Source: Competibacter_A sp037045685
GTDB taxonomy: Bacteria; Pseudomonadota; Gammaproteobacteria; Competibacterales; Competibacteraceae
Length of the DNA: 64,000 nucleotides
Direction: 5' to 3'
NCBI GenBank assembly: GCA_037045685.1
Contig: JBAOII010000009.1
Coordinates: forward strand, 1 to 64,000
Shown: positions 41,591 through 50,768 of the stretch, piece after piece
Numbering within the stretch: the first letter of the stretch is position 1
Layout of the letters: every line of letters starts with the position of its first letter
The notes under the pieces: model-generated
Databases searched by the model: none
The model's input: only the letters and a program-made list of their open reading frames with translations
Told to the model about the DNA's origin: nothing
Made by a program: the position numbers and the translations under genes

Positions 41591-42370
41591 ATGACCGCGC
41601 AATACGAAGACATCTTGTACGAAATCAAGGATGGCGTCGCCACCATCACCATCAACCGGCCCGACAAGTACAACGCTTTCCGCGCCCAGACCTGCGAGGA
41701 AATGATCGACGCTTTTCTGAAAGCCGGCTGGAATAAAAAAGTGGGCGTGATCGTCCTGACCGGCGCTGGCGCCAAGGCGTTCTGCACCGGCGGCGACCAG
41801 TCGGCCCACGCCGGCCACTATGACGGGCGCGGGGTGATCGGCCTGCCGCTGGAGGAATTGCAGAGCGTGATCCGCGACGTGCCCAAGCCGGTGATCGCCA
41901 AGGTGCGCGGCTACGCCATCGGGGGCGGCCACGTCCTGGCGCTGCTGTGCGATTTGACCCTCGCCGCCGAATCGGCCAAGTTCGGCCAAGTCGGCCCCAA
42001 GGTCGGCTCGGTCGATCCCGGCTTCGGCACCGCCTACATGGCGCGGGTGATCGGCGAGAAGAAGGCGCGGGAAGTCTGGTATCTGTGCCGCCAGTACACG
42101 GCGGCGGAAGCGGTGCAGATGGGCTTGGCGAACAAGGCCGTGCCCGACGACGAACTGGACGCCGAGGTGGATCGCTGGTGCGCGGAGATTCTGGAGAAAA
42201 GCCCGACCGCGCTGGAACTGGCGAAGCGCTCCTTCAACGCCGACACCGCCCACATCGCCGGCATCTCCTCCTTGGGCCTCAAGGCGGTCAGCCTGTTCTA
42301 CGGCACCGAGGAATCGCAGGAAGGCGTGCGGGCGTTTCAGGAAAAGCGCAAGCCGAAGTTCCGCGAGTGA
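41591..42370 (+). CDS. badI: 2-ketocyclohexanecarboxyl-CoA hydrolase-like crotonase (BadI-like)
   Basis: The 259-residue protein follows the Rhodopseudomonas BadI pattern almost throughout: EIKDGVATITINRPDKYNAF, GAGAKAFCTGGDQSAHAGHY, YDGRGVIGLPLEELQSVIRD, YAIGGGHVLALLCDLTLAAE, FGQVGPKVGSVDPGFGTAYM and a C-terminal KRSFNADTAHIAGI. BadI and MenB-type enzymes share the GSVDPGFG region. BadI hydrolytically opens 2-ketocyclohexanecarboxyl-CoA to pimelyl-CoA in alicyclic and anaerobic aromatic acid breakdown. MenB is unlikely because no menaquinone gene is near. GAGGAG lies 7 bases before the ATG. Confidence 0.82.
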   Translation: MTAQYEDILYEIKDGVATITINRPDKYNAFRAQTCEEMIDAFLKAGWNKKVGVIVLTGAGAKAFCTGGDQSAHAGHYDGRGVIGLPLEELQSVIRDVPKPVIAKVRGYAIGGGHVLALLCDLTLAAESAKFGQVGPKVGSVDPGFGTAYMARVIGEKKAREVWYLCRQYTAAEAVQMGLANKAVPDDELDAEVDRWCAEILEKSPTALELAKRSFNADTAHIAGISSLGLKAVSLFYGTEESQEGVRAFQEKRKPKFRE

Positions 42371-42410
42371 TTTTTGCCTCGCCTCTCGCTCGTCGGCGGG
42401 CGAGAGGCCG

Positions 42411-43550
42411 CTAGCCCGCCGCCAAGATCGACCGGCCGATGACCAGCCGTTGAATGTCGGACGCGCCTTCGTAGATTTGGGTGACGCGGACATCCCGATA
42501 GAAGCGTTCCACCGGAAAATCGGCGCAATAGCCGTAGCCGCCGTGAATCTGGATGGCGTCGGAACAGACCCGCTCCGCCATCTCGGACGCGAACAGCTTG
42601 GCCATCGACGCCTCTTTCAAACACGGACGGCCTTCCTGCCGGAGACTGGCGGCGTGCCAGACCATCTGCCGGGCGGCTTCGATTTGGGTCGCCATGTCGG
42701 CCAGCCGGAACAGCACCGCCTGATGCTGAGCGATGGGCGCCCCGAACGCCTCGCGTTCCTTGGCGTAACTCACCGCCGCCTCGAACGCGGCGCGCGCCAG
42801 CCCGACCGACTGCGCGCCGATGGCGATCCGGCCCGCTTCCAGGTTGGAGAGGGCGATCTTGTAGCCTTCGCCCTCCCGGCCGAGCAGACTCTCGGCGGGA
42901 ATCCGGCAATTCTCGAACAGGATCTGCGCCGTGTCGGAGGCGTGCTGGCCCAGTTTTTCCTCCAGGCGAGCCACGATGTAACCGGGCGTGTCGGTCGGCA
43001 CCAGAAAGCAGGAAATCCCTTTCTTGCCGGCGGTTTTGTCGGTCACGGCGAAGACGATGGCGAGCTGGCCCTCCTTGCCGGTGGTGATGAACTGCTTGAC
43101 CCCGTTCAGCACCCAAGCGTCGCCCTCGCGCCGCGCCGTGGTCCGAATGGCGGCGGCGTCGGAGCCGGTATGGGGTTCGGTCAGACAGAAGCAGCCCAGC
43201 CACTCGCCGCTCGCCAGCTTGGTGAGATAGCGGGCCTTTTGCTCGTCGCTGCCGTATTTCAGGGTGATCCCGCAGGCGAGCGAATTTTGCACGCAGACGA
43301 CGGTGGAGGTGGCGCCGTGGCCGGCGGCGATTTCTTCGATGACCAGCACCATCGACAGATAATCCAGCCCCGCGCCGCCCCACCGTTCCGGCACCACGAT
43401 GCCCATCGCGCCCAGTTCCGCCAGTTCCGCCAGCGCCTCGCGGGGAAAGGTGCGGGTGCGCTCCCATTCCGCCGCGTGGGGCGCCAGCCGCTCCTGGGCG
43501 AACTGCCGCAAGGTATCGCGGATCATTTCCTGTTCTGGGGTGAGGATCAT
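42411..43550 (-). CDS. Short/branched-chain acyl-CoA dehydrogenase
   Basis: The 379-residue FAD enzyme starts at ATG 43550. Motifs: CFCLTEPHTGSDAAAIRTTA, QFITTGKEGQLAIVFAVTDK, LEAGRIAIGAQSVGLARAAF, QIHGGYGYCADFPVERFYRD and the catalytic Glu in IYEGASDIQRLVIGR, the SCAD-type position rather than the IVD one. It is transcribed towards badI, in one operon with the SDR (25-base gap). It may act on 2-methylbutyryl-CoA or cyclohexanecarboxyl-CoA; the sequence alone does not decide. Electrons go to ETF. Confidence 0.93.
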   Translation of the reverse strand: MILTPEQEMIRDTLRQFAQERLAPHAAEWERTRTFPREALAELAELGAMGIVVPERWGGAGLDYLSMVLVIEEIAAGHGATSTVVCVQNSLACGITLKYGSDEQKARYLTKLASGEWLGCFCLTEPHTGSDAAAIRTTARREGDAWVLNGVKQFITTGKEGQLAIVFAVTDKTAGKKGISCFLVPTDTPGYIVARLEEKLGQHASDTAQILFENCRIPAESLLGREGEGYKIALSNLEAGRIAIGAQSVGLARAAFEAAVSYAKEREAFGAPIAQHQAVLFRLADMATQIEAARQMVWHAASLRQEGRPCLKEASMAKLFASEMAERVCSDAIQIHGGYGYCADFPVERFYRDVRVTQIYEGASDIQRLVIGRSILAAG

Positions 43551-43575
43551 GTGATCGCCTTTCGCCGAGTGCGCG

Positions 43576-44343
43576 CTATTTCGCGCCCATGCGGATCGCG
43601 CCATCGAGGCGGATGACTTCGCCGTTGAGGTACGGGTTTTCCACGATATGGCGCACCAGGCCGGCGAACTCGGCCGGATGGCCGAGGCGCGAGGGAAACG
43701 GCACCATCTTGCCGAGCGAGTCCCGCACCTCTTGCGGCATTCCCAGCAGCATCGGGGTTTCCATCACCCCCGGCGCGACGGCCATGATGCGGATGCCGTT
43801 GCGGCTCAGCTCGCGCGCGATGGGCAAGGTCATCGCGATCATGCCGCCCTTGGAGGCGGCATAAGCGGCTTGGCCGATCTGACCCTCGAAGGCGGCCACC
43901 GAAGCGGTGTTGACGATGACGCCGCGCTCGCCGGTGTCGGCGGGCTCGTTGCGCGCCATCGCGGTGGCGGCGTGCCGCAGCAGGTTGAACGGGCCGATCA
44001 GGTTGATTTGCATCACCTTGGCGAACAGGCTGAGATCGGGCGGACCGTCCTTGCCCAGCACTTTTTCCGCCGGCGCGATGCCGGCGCAGTTGACCAGGCC
44101 GTGCAGGCTGCCAAAAGCGTTCACGGTCGCCTCGACCGCCGCCCGGCCGCTGGCCTCGTCGGCGATGTCGGTCAGGATAAACCGGGCGCTTGGGCCGAGT
44201 TCGGCGGCGAGCGCCTCGCCGGCGTCCCGGTTCAGGTCGGCGACAGTCACGTTGCCGCCGGCGGCGACCAGCATCCGCGCGGTGGCCGCGCCGAGCCCGG
44301 AGGCGCCGCCGGTGACGAGGAAAACGCGGTGGTCGATATTCAT
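43576..44343 (-). CDS. HSD10-like 3-hydroxyacyl-CoA dehydrogenase (SDR)
   Basis: A 255-residue short-chain dehydrogenase starting at ATG 44343 with GGAG 7 bases upstream. Cofactor motif VTGGASGLGAATA, Asp for NAD in TVADLNRD, NCAGI, Ser in VNTASVAAFEGQIGQ and the catalytic YAASK. The run ASVAAFEGQIGQAAYAASKG with VAPGVMETPML marks the HSD17B10/3-hydroxy-2-methylbutyryl-CoA dehydrogenase group. It would carry out the NAD-dependent step after hydration of a branched or cyclic enoyl-CoA. A BadH-like role is possible by context only. Confidence 0.9.
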   Translation of the reverse strand: MNIDHRVFLVTGGASGLGAATARMLVAAGGNVTVADLNRDAGEALAAELGPSARFILTDIADEASGRAAVEATVNAFGSLHGLVNCAGIAPAEKVLGKDGPPDLSLFAKVMQINLIGPFNLLRHAATAMARNEPADTGERGVIVNTASVAAFEGQIGQAAYAASKGGMIAMTLPIARELSRNGIRIMAVAPGVMETPMLLGMPQEVRDSLGKMVPFPSRLGHPAEFAGLVRHIVENPYLNGEVIRLDGAIRMGAK

Positions 44344-44440
44344 CACTTTTCTCCGCAAGAAAACCGAGCGGTTCGCCCGGATCACCGTGAAGGGCTGCGC
44401 GATCCGTCTATCCCGCTCACCGCGACGATGCCGGACAGGC

Positions 44441-44758
44441 TCAGCCCACGACGGAATCCCAAACGTCCACCTTGATGACCGAGCGCCGCAGGGCGGCCGC
44501 GACCGCCCGCGCGTAATTTTTCGCCCATTCGCCATTTTCTTGAAAGCGCGCCTCTTCGGCGTACCGGGCGACGCTCAAAATCATATCGACCAGCAGGACC
44601 TTCCCGGACGGCGAAGACGGCACGCACTCCAGTTCCTGGAACTCCTCGAACAGCCAAGCCCGCGCTTGCTCTCGGTCCATGCCCTCCACATCGCCATCGT
44701 GCAACATGAACTCGTATTCCTTGTCGGGACTGAACAACACGGTAACGGTGTAGCTCAC
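44441..44758 (-). CDS. Hypothetical 105-residue protein
   Basis: I do not recognise this protein. It is acidic at the N-terminus (SPDKEYEFMLHDGDVEGMDR), then has a helix-rich centre (EQARAWLFEEFQELECV) and a KVLLVDMILSVARYAEEARF segment. No signal peptide or membrane span is seen. Its reading shows normal codon use for the region and it sits about 100 bases upstream of the SDR in the same direction, so it may be the first gene of that operon. Confidence 0.6.
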   Translation of the reverse strand: MSYTVTVLFSPDKEYEFMLHDGDVEGMDREQARAWLFEEFQELECVPSSPSGKVLLVDMILSVARYAEEARFQENGEWAKNYARAVAAALRRSVIKVDVWDSVVG

Positions 44759-45022
44759 GCTGATCCCCTCGGTGTAAATCGTGGGCTGTTGTTAAGGATA
44801 TCAACGAAATCTTTTAGCAGAATTACCGGCTTGGCTCAACGCGAAATCGGCGTGCCGAGATCGGCGAAAAGCATCGACATCGCCGGGTGGGTCTTCTAAG
44901 CTCGTTGTCAGGGTTGTCGGGGCAGGTTCGCCGGCCCGAACGCTCGGCCTTCTCCGCTCCGCCCACCAGCCCGCCATACCCGCAACTCGCGTTTTTCAGT
45001 GCTCGCTCGTAAGGAGATGCCA

Positions 45023-46582
45023 ATGGGATTCATTCAAAATTATGATGACCTGCCCATGAACTGGGTCGGCGATTGGGCCGGGCGCCGGGCTGCCCTCACC
45101 CCGCATCGGATCGCCCTTTACGACTCGTCCACCCAAAAGTCCTACACCTTCCGGGAAATGAACGACCGGGCTTGCCGGGTGGGAGCCTATCTGAGCGATG
45201 TGCTGGGACTGCGCAAAGGGGATGTGATCGCCCTGATCTGCCGCAACCGGATCGAGGCCATCGACGTGTATCTGGCCTGCGGGAAGCTGGGGATCATTCT
45301 GGCGCCGTTGAGCCAGCGCTTGAAAAAGCCGGAATTGGACGACCTGCTGGCCCGTCTCCAGCCCGGCGCCCTCGTGCACGAGCACCTGTTCGCCGATCTG
45401 ATCGCCTCCTTGTCGCTCCCCGCGTCGATACGCTCGGTGCTCGACATCGACGGCGAGCAAAGCCGCTTTGAAAACGTCATCCTGCACACCGAACCCCGCG
45501 AGGTGAACGTTCCGCTGGCGCTGAACGATACCTGCCTCTACGTCCATACCGGCGGCACCACCGCCGTGCCGAAAATCTGCATCGTGTCGCACCGGCAAAT
45601 GGTCTGGAACGCGGTCGATATCCTCGCCACCGGCCTCGCCGGGACGTATCGGACCGTGCTGATCACCTTCCCCTTCTTTCACATCGGCGGCTGGAACACT
45701 TTCACGCCGCTGTTTTACGCGGGCATCACCGGCGTCCTGATGCGCGAGTTCAACCCCGGCCTGATCCTGGAATTGATCCACGAGGGGCGGGTCGAGAATT
45801 TCGGCGCGGTGGAAGCCATGCTGCAATTTCTGATCGCCCACCCGAAATTCGGAGAAACCGATTTTTCCAAGTTAAAGGCGATCACCACCGCCGCCGCGCC
45901 CTGCTCGAAAGCGGTGATGCAAGTTTTTCTGGACAAAGGGATTCCCATCAGCCAGACCTATGGCATGACCGAGGCCGGCCCCTCGAATTTCGCCTACATC
46001 CCGCGTTCCGGCTCGCTGGAAGAACTGCTGACCAATTCGGCCAGCATCGGCACCTCCATGTTTCACTGCGACGCCAAAATCGTCGATCAGGAATCGCGGC
46101 GCGAAGTCCGGCCCGGCGAAACCGGCGTGCTGTGCCTGCGCAGCCCGCACAACTTCGACGGCTATCTGCACGATCCGGCGCGGACCGAAAAAGCCATCGA
46201 CCGGGACGGCTGGATTTACACCGGCGATTTGGCCGTGCAAGACCCGGACGGCCTGATCTTCGTCAAAGGCCGGGCGGACAACATGTTCATCTCGGGCGGA
46301 GAGAACATTTCCCCGGAAGAGATCGAGCAAGCCTTGATGAAACATCCCGCCATCGCCGGCGCCATTTGCGCCGGCATCCCCGATCCGAAATGGGGACAAG
46401 CACCGGTCGCGCTCGTGGTTTTCCATGCCGGCAAGAGTGTCGAGGAAGATGAACTCAAGGAATTTTGCCGGGATTATTTGGCCGACTATAAGGTCCCCAA
46501 GCAAATCCGGCCCGCTGCCGAATTGCCGCTCACCGGCGCCGGAAAACTGAACCGCAATGCCGTGGCGGCTGTTTTTTCCTAG
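45023..46582 (+). CDS. AMP-dependent acyl-CoA ligase
   Basis: The 519-residue ligase starts at ATG 45023 with AAGGAG 8 bases upstream; two nearer Mets are too close to that site. Motifs: TFREMNDRACRVGAYLSDVL, P-loop YVHTGGTTAVPKICIVSHRQ (GG and AV where most ligases have SG and G), FPFFHIGGWN, QTYGMTEAG, YTGDLAVQDPDGLIFVKGRA and the terminal GAGKLNR with the catalytic Lys. It would activate the acid fed into the neighbouring BadI/acyl-CoA dehydrogenase steps. A cyclohexanecarboxylate-CoA ligase role is a plausible guess. Confidence 0.9.
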   Translation: MGFIQNYDDLPMNWVGDWAGRRAALTPHRIALYDSSTQKSYTFREMNDRACRVGAYLSDVLGLRKGDVIALICRNRIEAIDVYLACGKLGIILAPLSQRLKKPELDDLLARLQPGALVHEHLFADLIASLSLPASIRSVLDIDGEQSRFENVILHTEPREVNVPLALNDTCLYVHTGGTTAVPKICIVSHRQMVWNAVDILATGLAGTYRTVLITFPFFHIGGWNTFTPLFYAGITGVLMREFNPGLILELIHEGRVENFGAVEAMLQFLIAHPKFGETDFSKLKAITTAAAPCSKAVMQVFLDKGIPISQTYGMTEAGPSNFAYIPRSGSLEELLTNSASIGTSMFHCDAKIVDQESRREVRPGETGVLCLRSPHNFDGYLHDPARTEKAIDRDGWIYTGDLAVQDPDGLIFVKGRADNMFISGGENISPEEIEQALMKHPAIAGAICAGIPDPKWGQAPVALVVFHAGKSVEEDELKEFCRDYLADYKVPKQIRPAAELPLTGAGKLNRNAVAAVFS

Positions 46583-46930
46583 AGCCTGTTGACGGTAACC
46601 AGCTATATAGCTCTCCATATTTAATGCCCACACGGCCTAGCCAAGTTTGGAGATCGATGCTGGAAACGGTTCGGTGGGAACGCGGCCACGTTTGGTCGGT
46701 CCAGGCACTATCCTAGCCACGCAACCAAGAAGCGGTTTGCCGTTCGGGCTGTCGGGCGTTCGCGTTCCTCGCTAGCGAGGTGGGTGTCCGGCGGGCCGCC
46801 AGGAAATCGGCGGCCTTTTGGGCGCGGTGGTGGGGGCGGCGGTGTAACCGGATCGCGAGCAGGCTTGGAAGTCGTGCGAAATTCCGCCAGCGGTGCCATA
46901 CTTCCGCGAGGTCCACCCCAGAAGCCGCCC
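46583..46930. other. Intergenic region with palindrome and a shared 13-mer
   Basis: No credible gene. It contains the 12-base palindrome AGCTATATAGCT (46601-46612). The 13-mer CCACACGGCCTAG (46628-46640) occurs again at 13451-13463, next to the transposase remnant. The rest is GC-rich without clear signals. Confidence 0.4.
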
Positions 46931-47050
46931 ATGAAATACCTCGCCATCGCCGTGCTCCTGGCCATCGTGGCGGGCGCGGTCCTCCACTACCTCGACCACG
47001 ACGGCCGCCCGCCCCCGCCCGAGCGGGGATCGGGGTGGACGCAGCGCTGA
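46931..47050 (+). CDS. Possible 39-residue single-span membrane protein
   Basis: ATG 46931 opens a short frame MKYLAIAVLLAIVAGAVLHY followed by a polar, proline-rich tail ending WTQR. It looks like a small membrane peptide or lipoprotein-free signal anchor. There is no clear ribosome site (GAAGCC only). It may be spurious; it is listed because the N-terminus is a textbook membrane segment just upstream of a real gene. Confidence 0.3.
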   Translation: MKYLAIAVLLAIVAGAVLHYLDHDGRPPPPERGSGWTQR

Positions 47051-47119
47051 GTCCCAACCCTCGAACCGCGCTATCCGGCGTGGCGCGTTTTCGGCGATAC
47101 CCCTCGGATCTCCGCCATC

Positions 47120-47455
47120 ATGTTCGATCCCCAGCGAGACAGCGGCTATCGGGAGCTACTGCCCGGCATCCGGCAAAAGACGCGAGCCTTCGGCGCGAAG
47201 ACCTTGATGGCGGAGTTCGCGCTGGCCAGAGGCAGCGTCCTGCCCCTGCACGCCCATCCCCACGAACAGGCCGGCTATCTGATCTCGGGCCATCTCCGGC
47301 TGCGGATCGGCGACCGCGAGTTCGACGCCCGCGCCGGCGATGCCTGGTGCATTCCCGCCGGCGTCGAGCACGGCGCGCGGGTCCTCGAAGACGCTGTGGC
47401 CGTCGAGGTGTTCGCGCCGGTAAGAGAAGATTATCTGCCCGAGGGCTCGGGCTGA
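47120..47455 (+). CDS. Small cupin-domain protein
   Basis: A 111-residue single-domain cupin. Motif 1 is LPLHAHPHEQAGYLISGHLR (metal His, His, Glu) and motif 2 is DAWCIPAGVEHGARVLEDAV (His). Such stand-alone cupins bind a metal and serve as small-molecule sensors, isomerases or dioxygenases. No partner gene points to a substrate. It is convergent with the 5'-nucleotidase gene. Confidence 0.88.
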   Translation: MFDPQRDSGYRELLPGIRQKTRAFGAKTLMAEFALARGSVLPLHAHPHEQAGYLISGHLRLRIGDREFDARAGDAWCIPAGVEHGARVLEDAVAVEVFAPVREDYLPEGSG

Positions 47456-47483
47456 AAGGCGGCGCGAGGAGCGCCCGGCGGCG

Positions 47484-49223
47484 TCACCGCGCCACGATGC
47501 GCCCCGCGACGCGCCGGGCGACCGGCGAGCGGGTCTTGAATTCCTCGACCAGCAAATCCAGGTCCAACAGGCCGGTGTCGCGGCAACGGCCGCCGGGCCG
47601 GGCGCAGGCGTCTTTCAGAACCGCGTAGCCATCGCCGCCGCCCGCCAGGTAGCCGTTGACGGCGATCCGATAGGTGGCGGCCAAATCCACCGGGACGCCG
47701 TTTACCGCCAGCGCCGTGACCCGGCCCCCCGGCCGCAACGCCGCCGGGCAGGGCGCGGACGCGCAATAGACCAGCTTCAGGCCGGCCACCTGCGGGAAAG
47801 CGCCCTCGCCCGGCCGGGATACCCCGTGATCCAGCGCGGCGATCAGCTCCTCGCCCTTCAGGTCCAGCACCGCCACGGTGTTGCCGAAGGGCAGCACCGC
47901 CAGGGCGTCCTCGAAGGTCGCGTCGCCGGCGTTGAGGCCGGCGCGGATGCCGCCGCCGTTGACGATGGCCGCCACCGCGCTATCCGACCGGGACGCCGCC
48001 GCCAGCATCGCGTCGGCGACCAGGTTGCCCAGCGGCATCTCCCGGGTGCGCAGGCCCGGCGTCCGACCGCCGTCGAAAAACATCCCGGCTCGCCCGATCA
48101 CCGCGCCGGCGAACCGGTCCAGCGGGGCGCGGTAGGCGGCGACCCGAGCCTTGATCGCCGGGTCTTCCGGCGCGCTCTGCCGGCCGCAATCGACCGCGCC
48201 GCGCCCGAAGGCGCAACCGCGCACGAAGATCGGCCGGCCTTCCCAGCGCCGGATGACGCCGCGCTCGTCGAACGAAACTTGCAACTGCCCCAGCCAGCGC
48301 CCCCACTCGTAGCCGCTGACCACCAGCACCGGCGCACCGTCGGCGCCGGCGACCACGGTCGGATACGGCCCCTTGACCCGCGCGCCCTGGCCGGGCGCGA
48401 CCGCTTCCACCGTCGCCGGGTCGCCCAGCAGGGCGTGGTCGTGGCCGGAGACGATGATATCCACCCCGCGCCAGCGCGGCGCCCGTTCCAGATCGACCGG
48501 ATAGCCGGCATGCGACAGCAGGATGAGCTTGTCGATCCCCGCCGCTTGCAGGCGGTCGGCCTCGTCCTGAACGCTCGCCACGGCGTCGAGAACGCGGACG
48601 TGAGGACCGGGACTGGAAATGGCCGGGACGTCCTCCGTCACCACCCCCAGAATCCCGAACCGCTCGCCGCCGCGCTCCAGCACCGCGCTGGGCGCGAACA
48701 GCCCGCGCAGCGCCGGTTCGGCGCCGGCATCGACGTTGGTGGCGACGATCGGCAAACGCGGCTTCTCGGTGGGGTGGGTGGCGCCGGCGATCTCCACCGG
48801 CTCGCCGCGCAAGGCCCGGCCCAGCTCCGCCGGTCCCCGGTCGAACTCGTGATTGCCCAAGGTGACGGCATCGTAGCCCAGCGCGTTCAGCGCCATGATC
48901 TCGGCCGAGCCTTTCCAGGCGTTGTAGAAGATCGTGCCCTGAAAGTTGTCGCCGGCATCGACCAGCAACACGTTCGGCTCGCGCGCCCGGATCGCGTCGA
49001 TCAGCGCCTTGCGGCGGGCGATGCCGCCCTGCTGCGGCCCCTGGTTGCCGGCCGACAGCTCGCCGTCGCGCGGAAAGGGCTCCAAATGGCTGTGGGTATC
49101 GTTGGTGTGTAGCAACGTCAGGGTGATCGGGCGCGCGGTCGGCGAGTCGCCGGAGGTGGCGCAGCCGCTCAAACCCGCGATGCCCAGCGCCACGATCAGC
49201 GGCGGTCCGATGCGGCGGGTCAC
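47484..49223 (-). CDS. UshA-like 5'-nucleotidase/metallophosphoesterase lipoprotein
   Basis: A 579-residue protein. Its N-terminus has a lipobox (IVALGIAGLSGC), so it is probably outer-membrane anchored. The metallophosphatase domain has LLHTNDTHSHLEPF, LLVDAGDNFQG, VTLGNHEFDRGP and IVSGHDHALLG. The C-terminal 5_nucleotid_C domain has NLVADAMLAAASRSDSAVAA, VNGGGIRAGLNAGD, VLPFGNTVAVLDLKGEEL and YLAGGGDGY. It hydrolyses nucleotides or sugar-nucleotide esters in the periplasm. GTG start at 49223 with GGGAGGGAC upstream. Confidence 0.93.
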   Translation of the reverse strand: MTRRIGPPLIVALGIAGLSGCATSGDSPTARPITLTLLHTNDTHSHLEPFPRDGELSAGNQGPQQGGIARRKALIDAIRAREPNVLLVDAGDNFQGTIFYNAWKGSAEIMALNALGYDAVTLGNHEFDRGPAELGRALRGEPVEIAGATHPTEKPRLPIVATNVDAGAEPALRGLFAPSAVLERGGERFGILGVVTEDVPAISSPGPHVRVLDAVASVQDEADRLQAAGIDKLILLSHAGYPVDLERAPRWRGVDIIVSGHDHALLGDPATVEAVAPGQGARVKGPYPTVVAGADGAPVLVVSGYEWGRWLGQLQVSFDERGVIRRWEGRPIFVRGCAFGRGAVDCGRQSAPEDPAIKARVAAYRAPLDRFAGAVIGRAGMFFDGGRTPGLRTREMPLGNLVADAMLAAASRSDSAVAAIVNGGGIRAGLNAGDATFEDALAVLPFGNTVAVLDLKGEELIAALDHGVSRPGEGAFPQVAGLKLVYCASAPCPAALRPGGRVTALAVNGVPVDLAATYRIAVNGYLAGGGDGYAVLKDACARPGGRCRDTGLLDLDLLVEEFKTRSPVARRVAGRIVAR

Positions 49224-49471
49224 GTCCGGGTCCCTCCCAAGTTTGGATCGCGCGCTCCGGCATCGTTCGGACGCGCGGCGAAAGGGTTGCGGGCGACCAG
49301 CCGCCCGTCGATGGGCTGGCCGTCTTGCAGGTCTTCCAAGTGGCTACTCGCGCTTTGCGCCGGAACACCTTCAAGCTGCGATCCGGTTGAATCCCTTGAA
49401 CGAGGTTGACACTTTGTTGGCAGCCAACCGGAGGGATCGCGAGGAGAACAGCGATAAGCGGCTGTTTTGTC

Positions 49472-49557
49472 TGGTGCCGGGAGAGAGACTCGAACTCTCA
49501 CGGTATCACTACCGGTGGATTTTGAGTCCACTGCGTCTACCATTCCGCCATCCCGGC
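49472..49557 (-). tRNA. tRNA-Leu (anticodon CAA)
   Basis: The minus strand folds as a class II tRNA. Acceptor GCCGGGA/TCCCGGC, anticodon stem GTGGA/TCCAC with loop CTCAAAA (anticodon CAA), a long variable arm (CGGTAGTGATACCG) and T arm GAGAG-TTCGAGT-CTCTC. CCA is encoded (49472-49474). Confidence 0.95.
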
Positions 49558-49779
49558 TGGGAGAGAGGAATGCAAGTATAAGGATTTTCCGCCGCCGGGC
49601 AAGCGAACTTGTCATTCCGCTGCAATCGTTCGCTCCCCAAACAATGCCCGCTAGCCGCACGGCCATACCGGGATTGGGCGAGTCCTGTATGATGCCTGAA
49701 TTTTCTCCGGCCCGCCGCCCGATCAACATGGAAATCGCCATCTGGCGCCGGGGTGGGTCTAATCTCGCAAGCCATTGAT

Positions 49780-50727
49780 ATGACCACGTTAAAGGCACTG
49801 AAAGCGGAACTGCTGTTACTGCTGGCGGCGGTGATTTGGGGCTTCGCCTTCGTCGCCCAGCGAGTCGGCATGGAACACGTCGGCCCGTTCACCTACAACG
49901 GCGTCCGCTTTGTCCTGGGCGCGTTGTCGCTGTTGCCGTTGTTGCTGATCGGTCGCCGCTCCGGGGTTTCTCTCTATCCCGGCGGCTGGCGGCCGATCCT
50001 GACCGGCGGCTTGCTGGCCGGGCTGCTGCTGTTCGCGGGAGCCTCGCTACAGCAGGTCGGCATCGTCTACACCACCGCCGGCAAGGCGGGATTCATCACC
50101 GGGCTGTACGTGGTCATCGTGCCTTTGCTGGGCCTGCTGTGGGGCCATCGCACGCCGTGGAGCACCTGGACCGGAGCCGCGCTCGCCGTGGCGGGACTGT
50201 ATTTGTTGACCGTGACCGACGATCTGGCTTTGGCCGAGGGCGACGGGCTGGTGCTGATCGGCGCCTTGTTCTGGGCCGGCCACGTTTTGGTGATCGGCTG
50301 GCTGTCGGGCCGGCGCCTCGATCCCGTGCTGCTGGCCTGCCTGCAATTCGTCGTCTGCGCGGTGCTGAGCCTGGCGGTGGCGGTGGCCTTCGAGCCGATC
50401 GGTTTGGCGGGACTGGAGGGGGCGGCGCTGCCGATTCTGTACGGCGGGCTGCTGTCGGTCGGGGTCGCTTACACCTTGCAAGTGGTGGCCCAGCGCGACG
50501 CGCCGCCGGCGCACGCCGCGATTATCCTGAGCTTGGAAACCGTGTTCGCGGCGCTGGGCGGGTGGTTGCTGTTGCAGGAAACGCTCTCGGGACGGGGATT
50601 GATCGGCTGCGGGCTGATGTTCGCCGGCATGTTGCTGTCGCAACTGGGCATGGGCAGGGCGGCGCCCCCGCCGACCGAACCGGCGGCGGTGACCGCACCG
50701 GCGCTGGCCGCCGATGAACGGAATTGA
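49780..50727 (+). CDS. EamA/DMT-family transporter
   Basis: A 315-residue inner-membrane protein with ten hydrophobic segments in two EamA repeats: LLLAAVIWGFAFVAQRVGME, GVRFVLGALSLLPLL, GIVYTTAGKAGFITGLYVVI and the second repeat LIGALFWAGHVLVIGWLSG, AIILSLETVFAALGGWLLL. It probably exports metabolites. The ATG at 49780 lacks a good ribosome site; a GTG nine codons upstream is an alternative. Confidence 0.9.
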   Translation: MTTLKALKAELLLLLAAVIWGFAFVAQRVGMEHVGPFTYNGVRFVLGALSLLPLLLIGRRSGVSLYPGGWRPILTGGLLAGLLLFAGASLQQVGIVYTTAGKAGFITGLYVVIVPLLGLLWGHRTPWSTWTGAALAVAGLYLLTVTDDLALAEGDGLVLIGALFWAGHVLVIGWLSGRRLDPVLLACLQFVVCAVLSLAVAVAFEPIGLAGLEGAALPILYGGLLSVGVAYTLQVVAQRDAPPAHAAIILSLETVFAALGGWLLLQETLSGRGLIGCGLMFAGMLLSQLGMGRAAPPPTEPAAVTAPALAADERN

Positions 50728-50768
50728 AGCGGATCGGATGGGGGCGGTCTCGCCGATGCCGTATCCGA

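Noticed and set aside
41591..42370. MenB (naphthoate synthase)
   Set aside because: It shares fold and the GSVDPGFG region, but the YDGRGVIGLPLEELQ segment and context fit BadI better, and no men genes are near.
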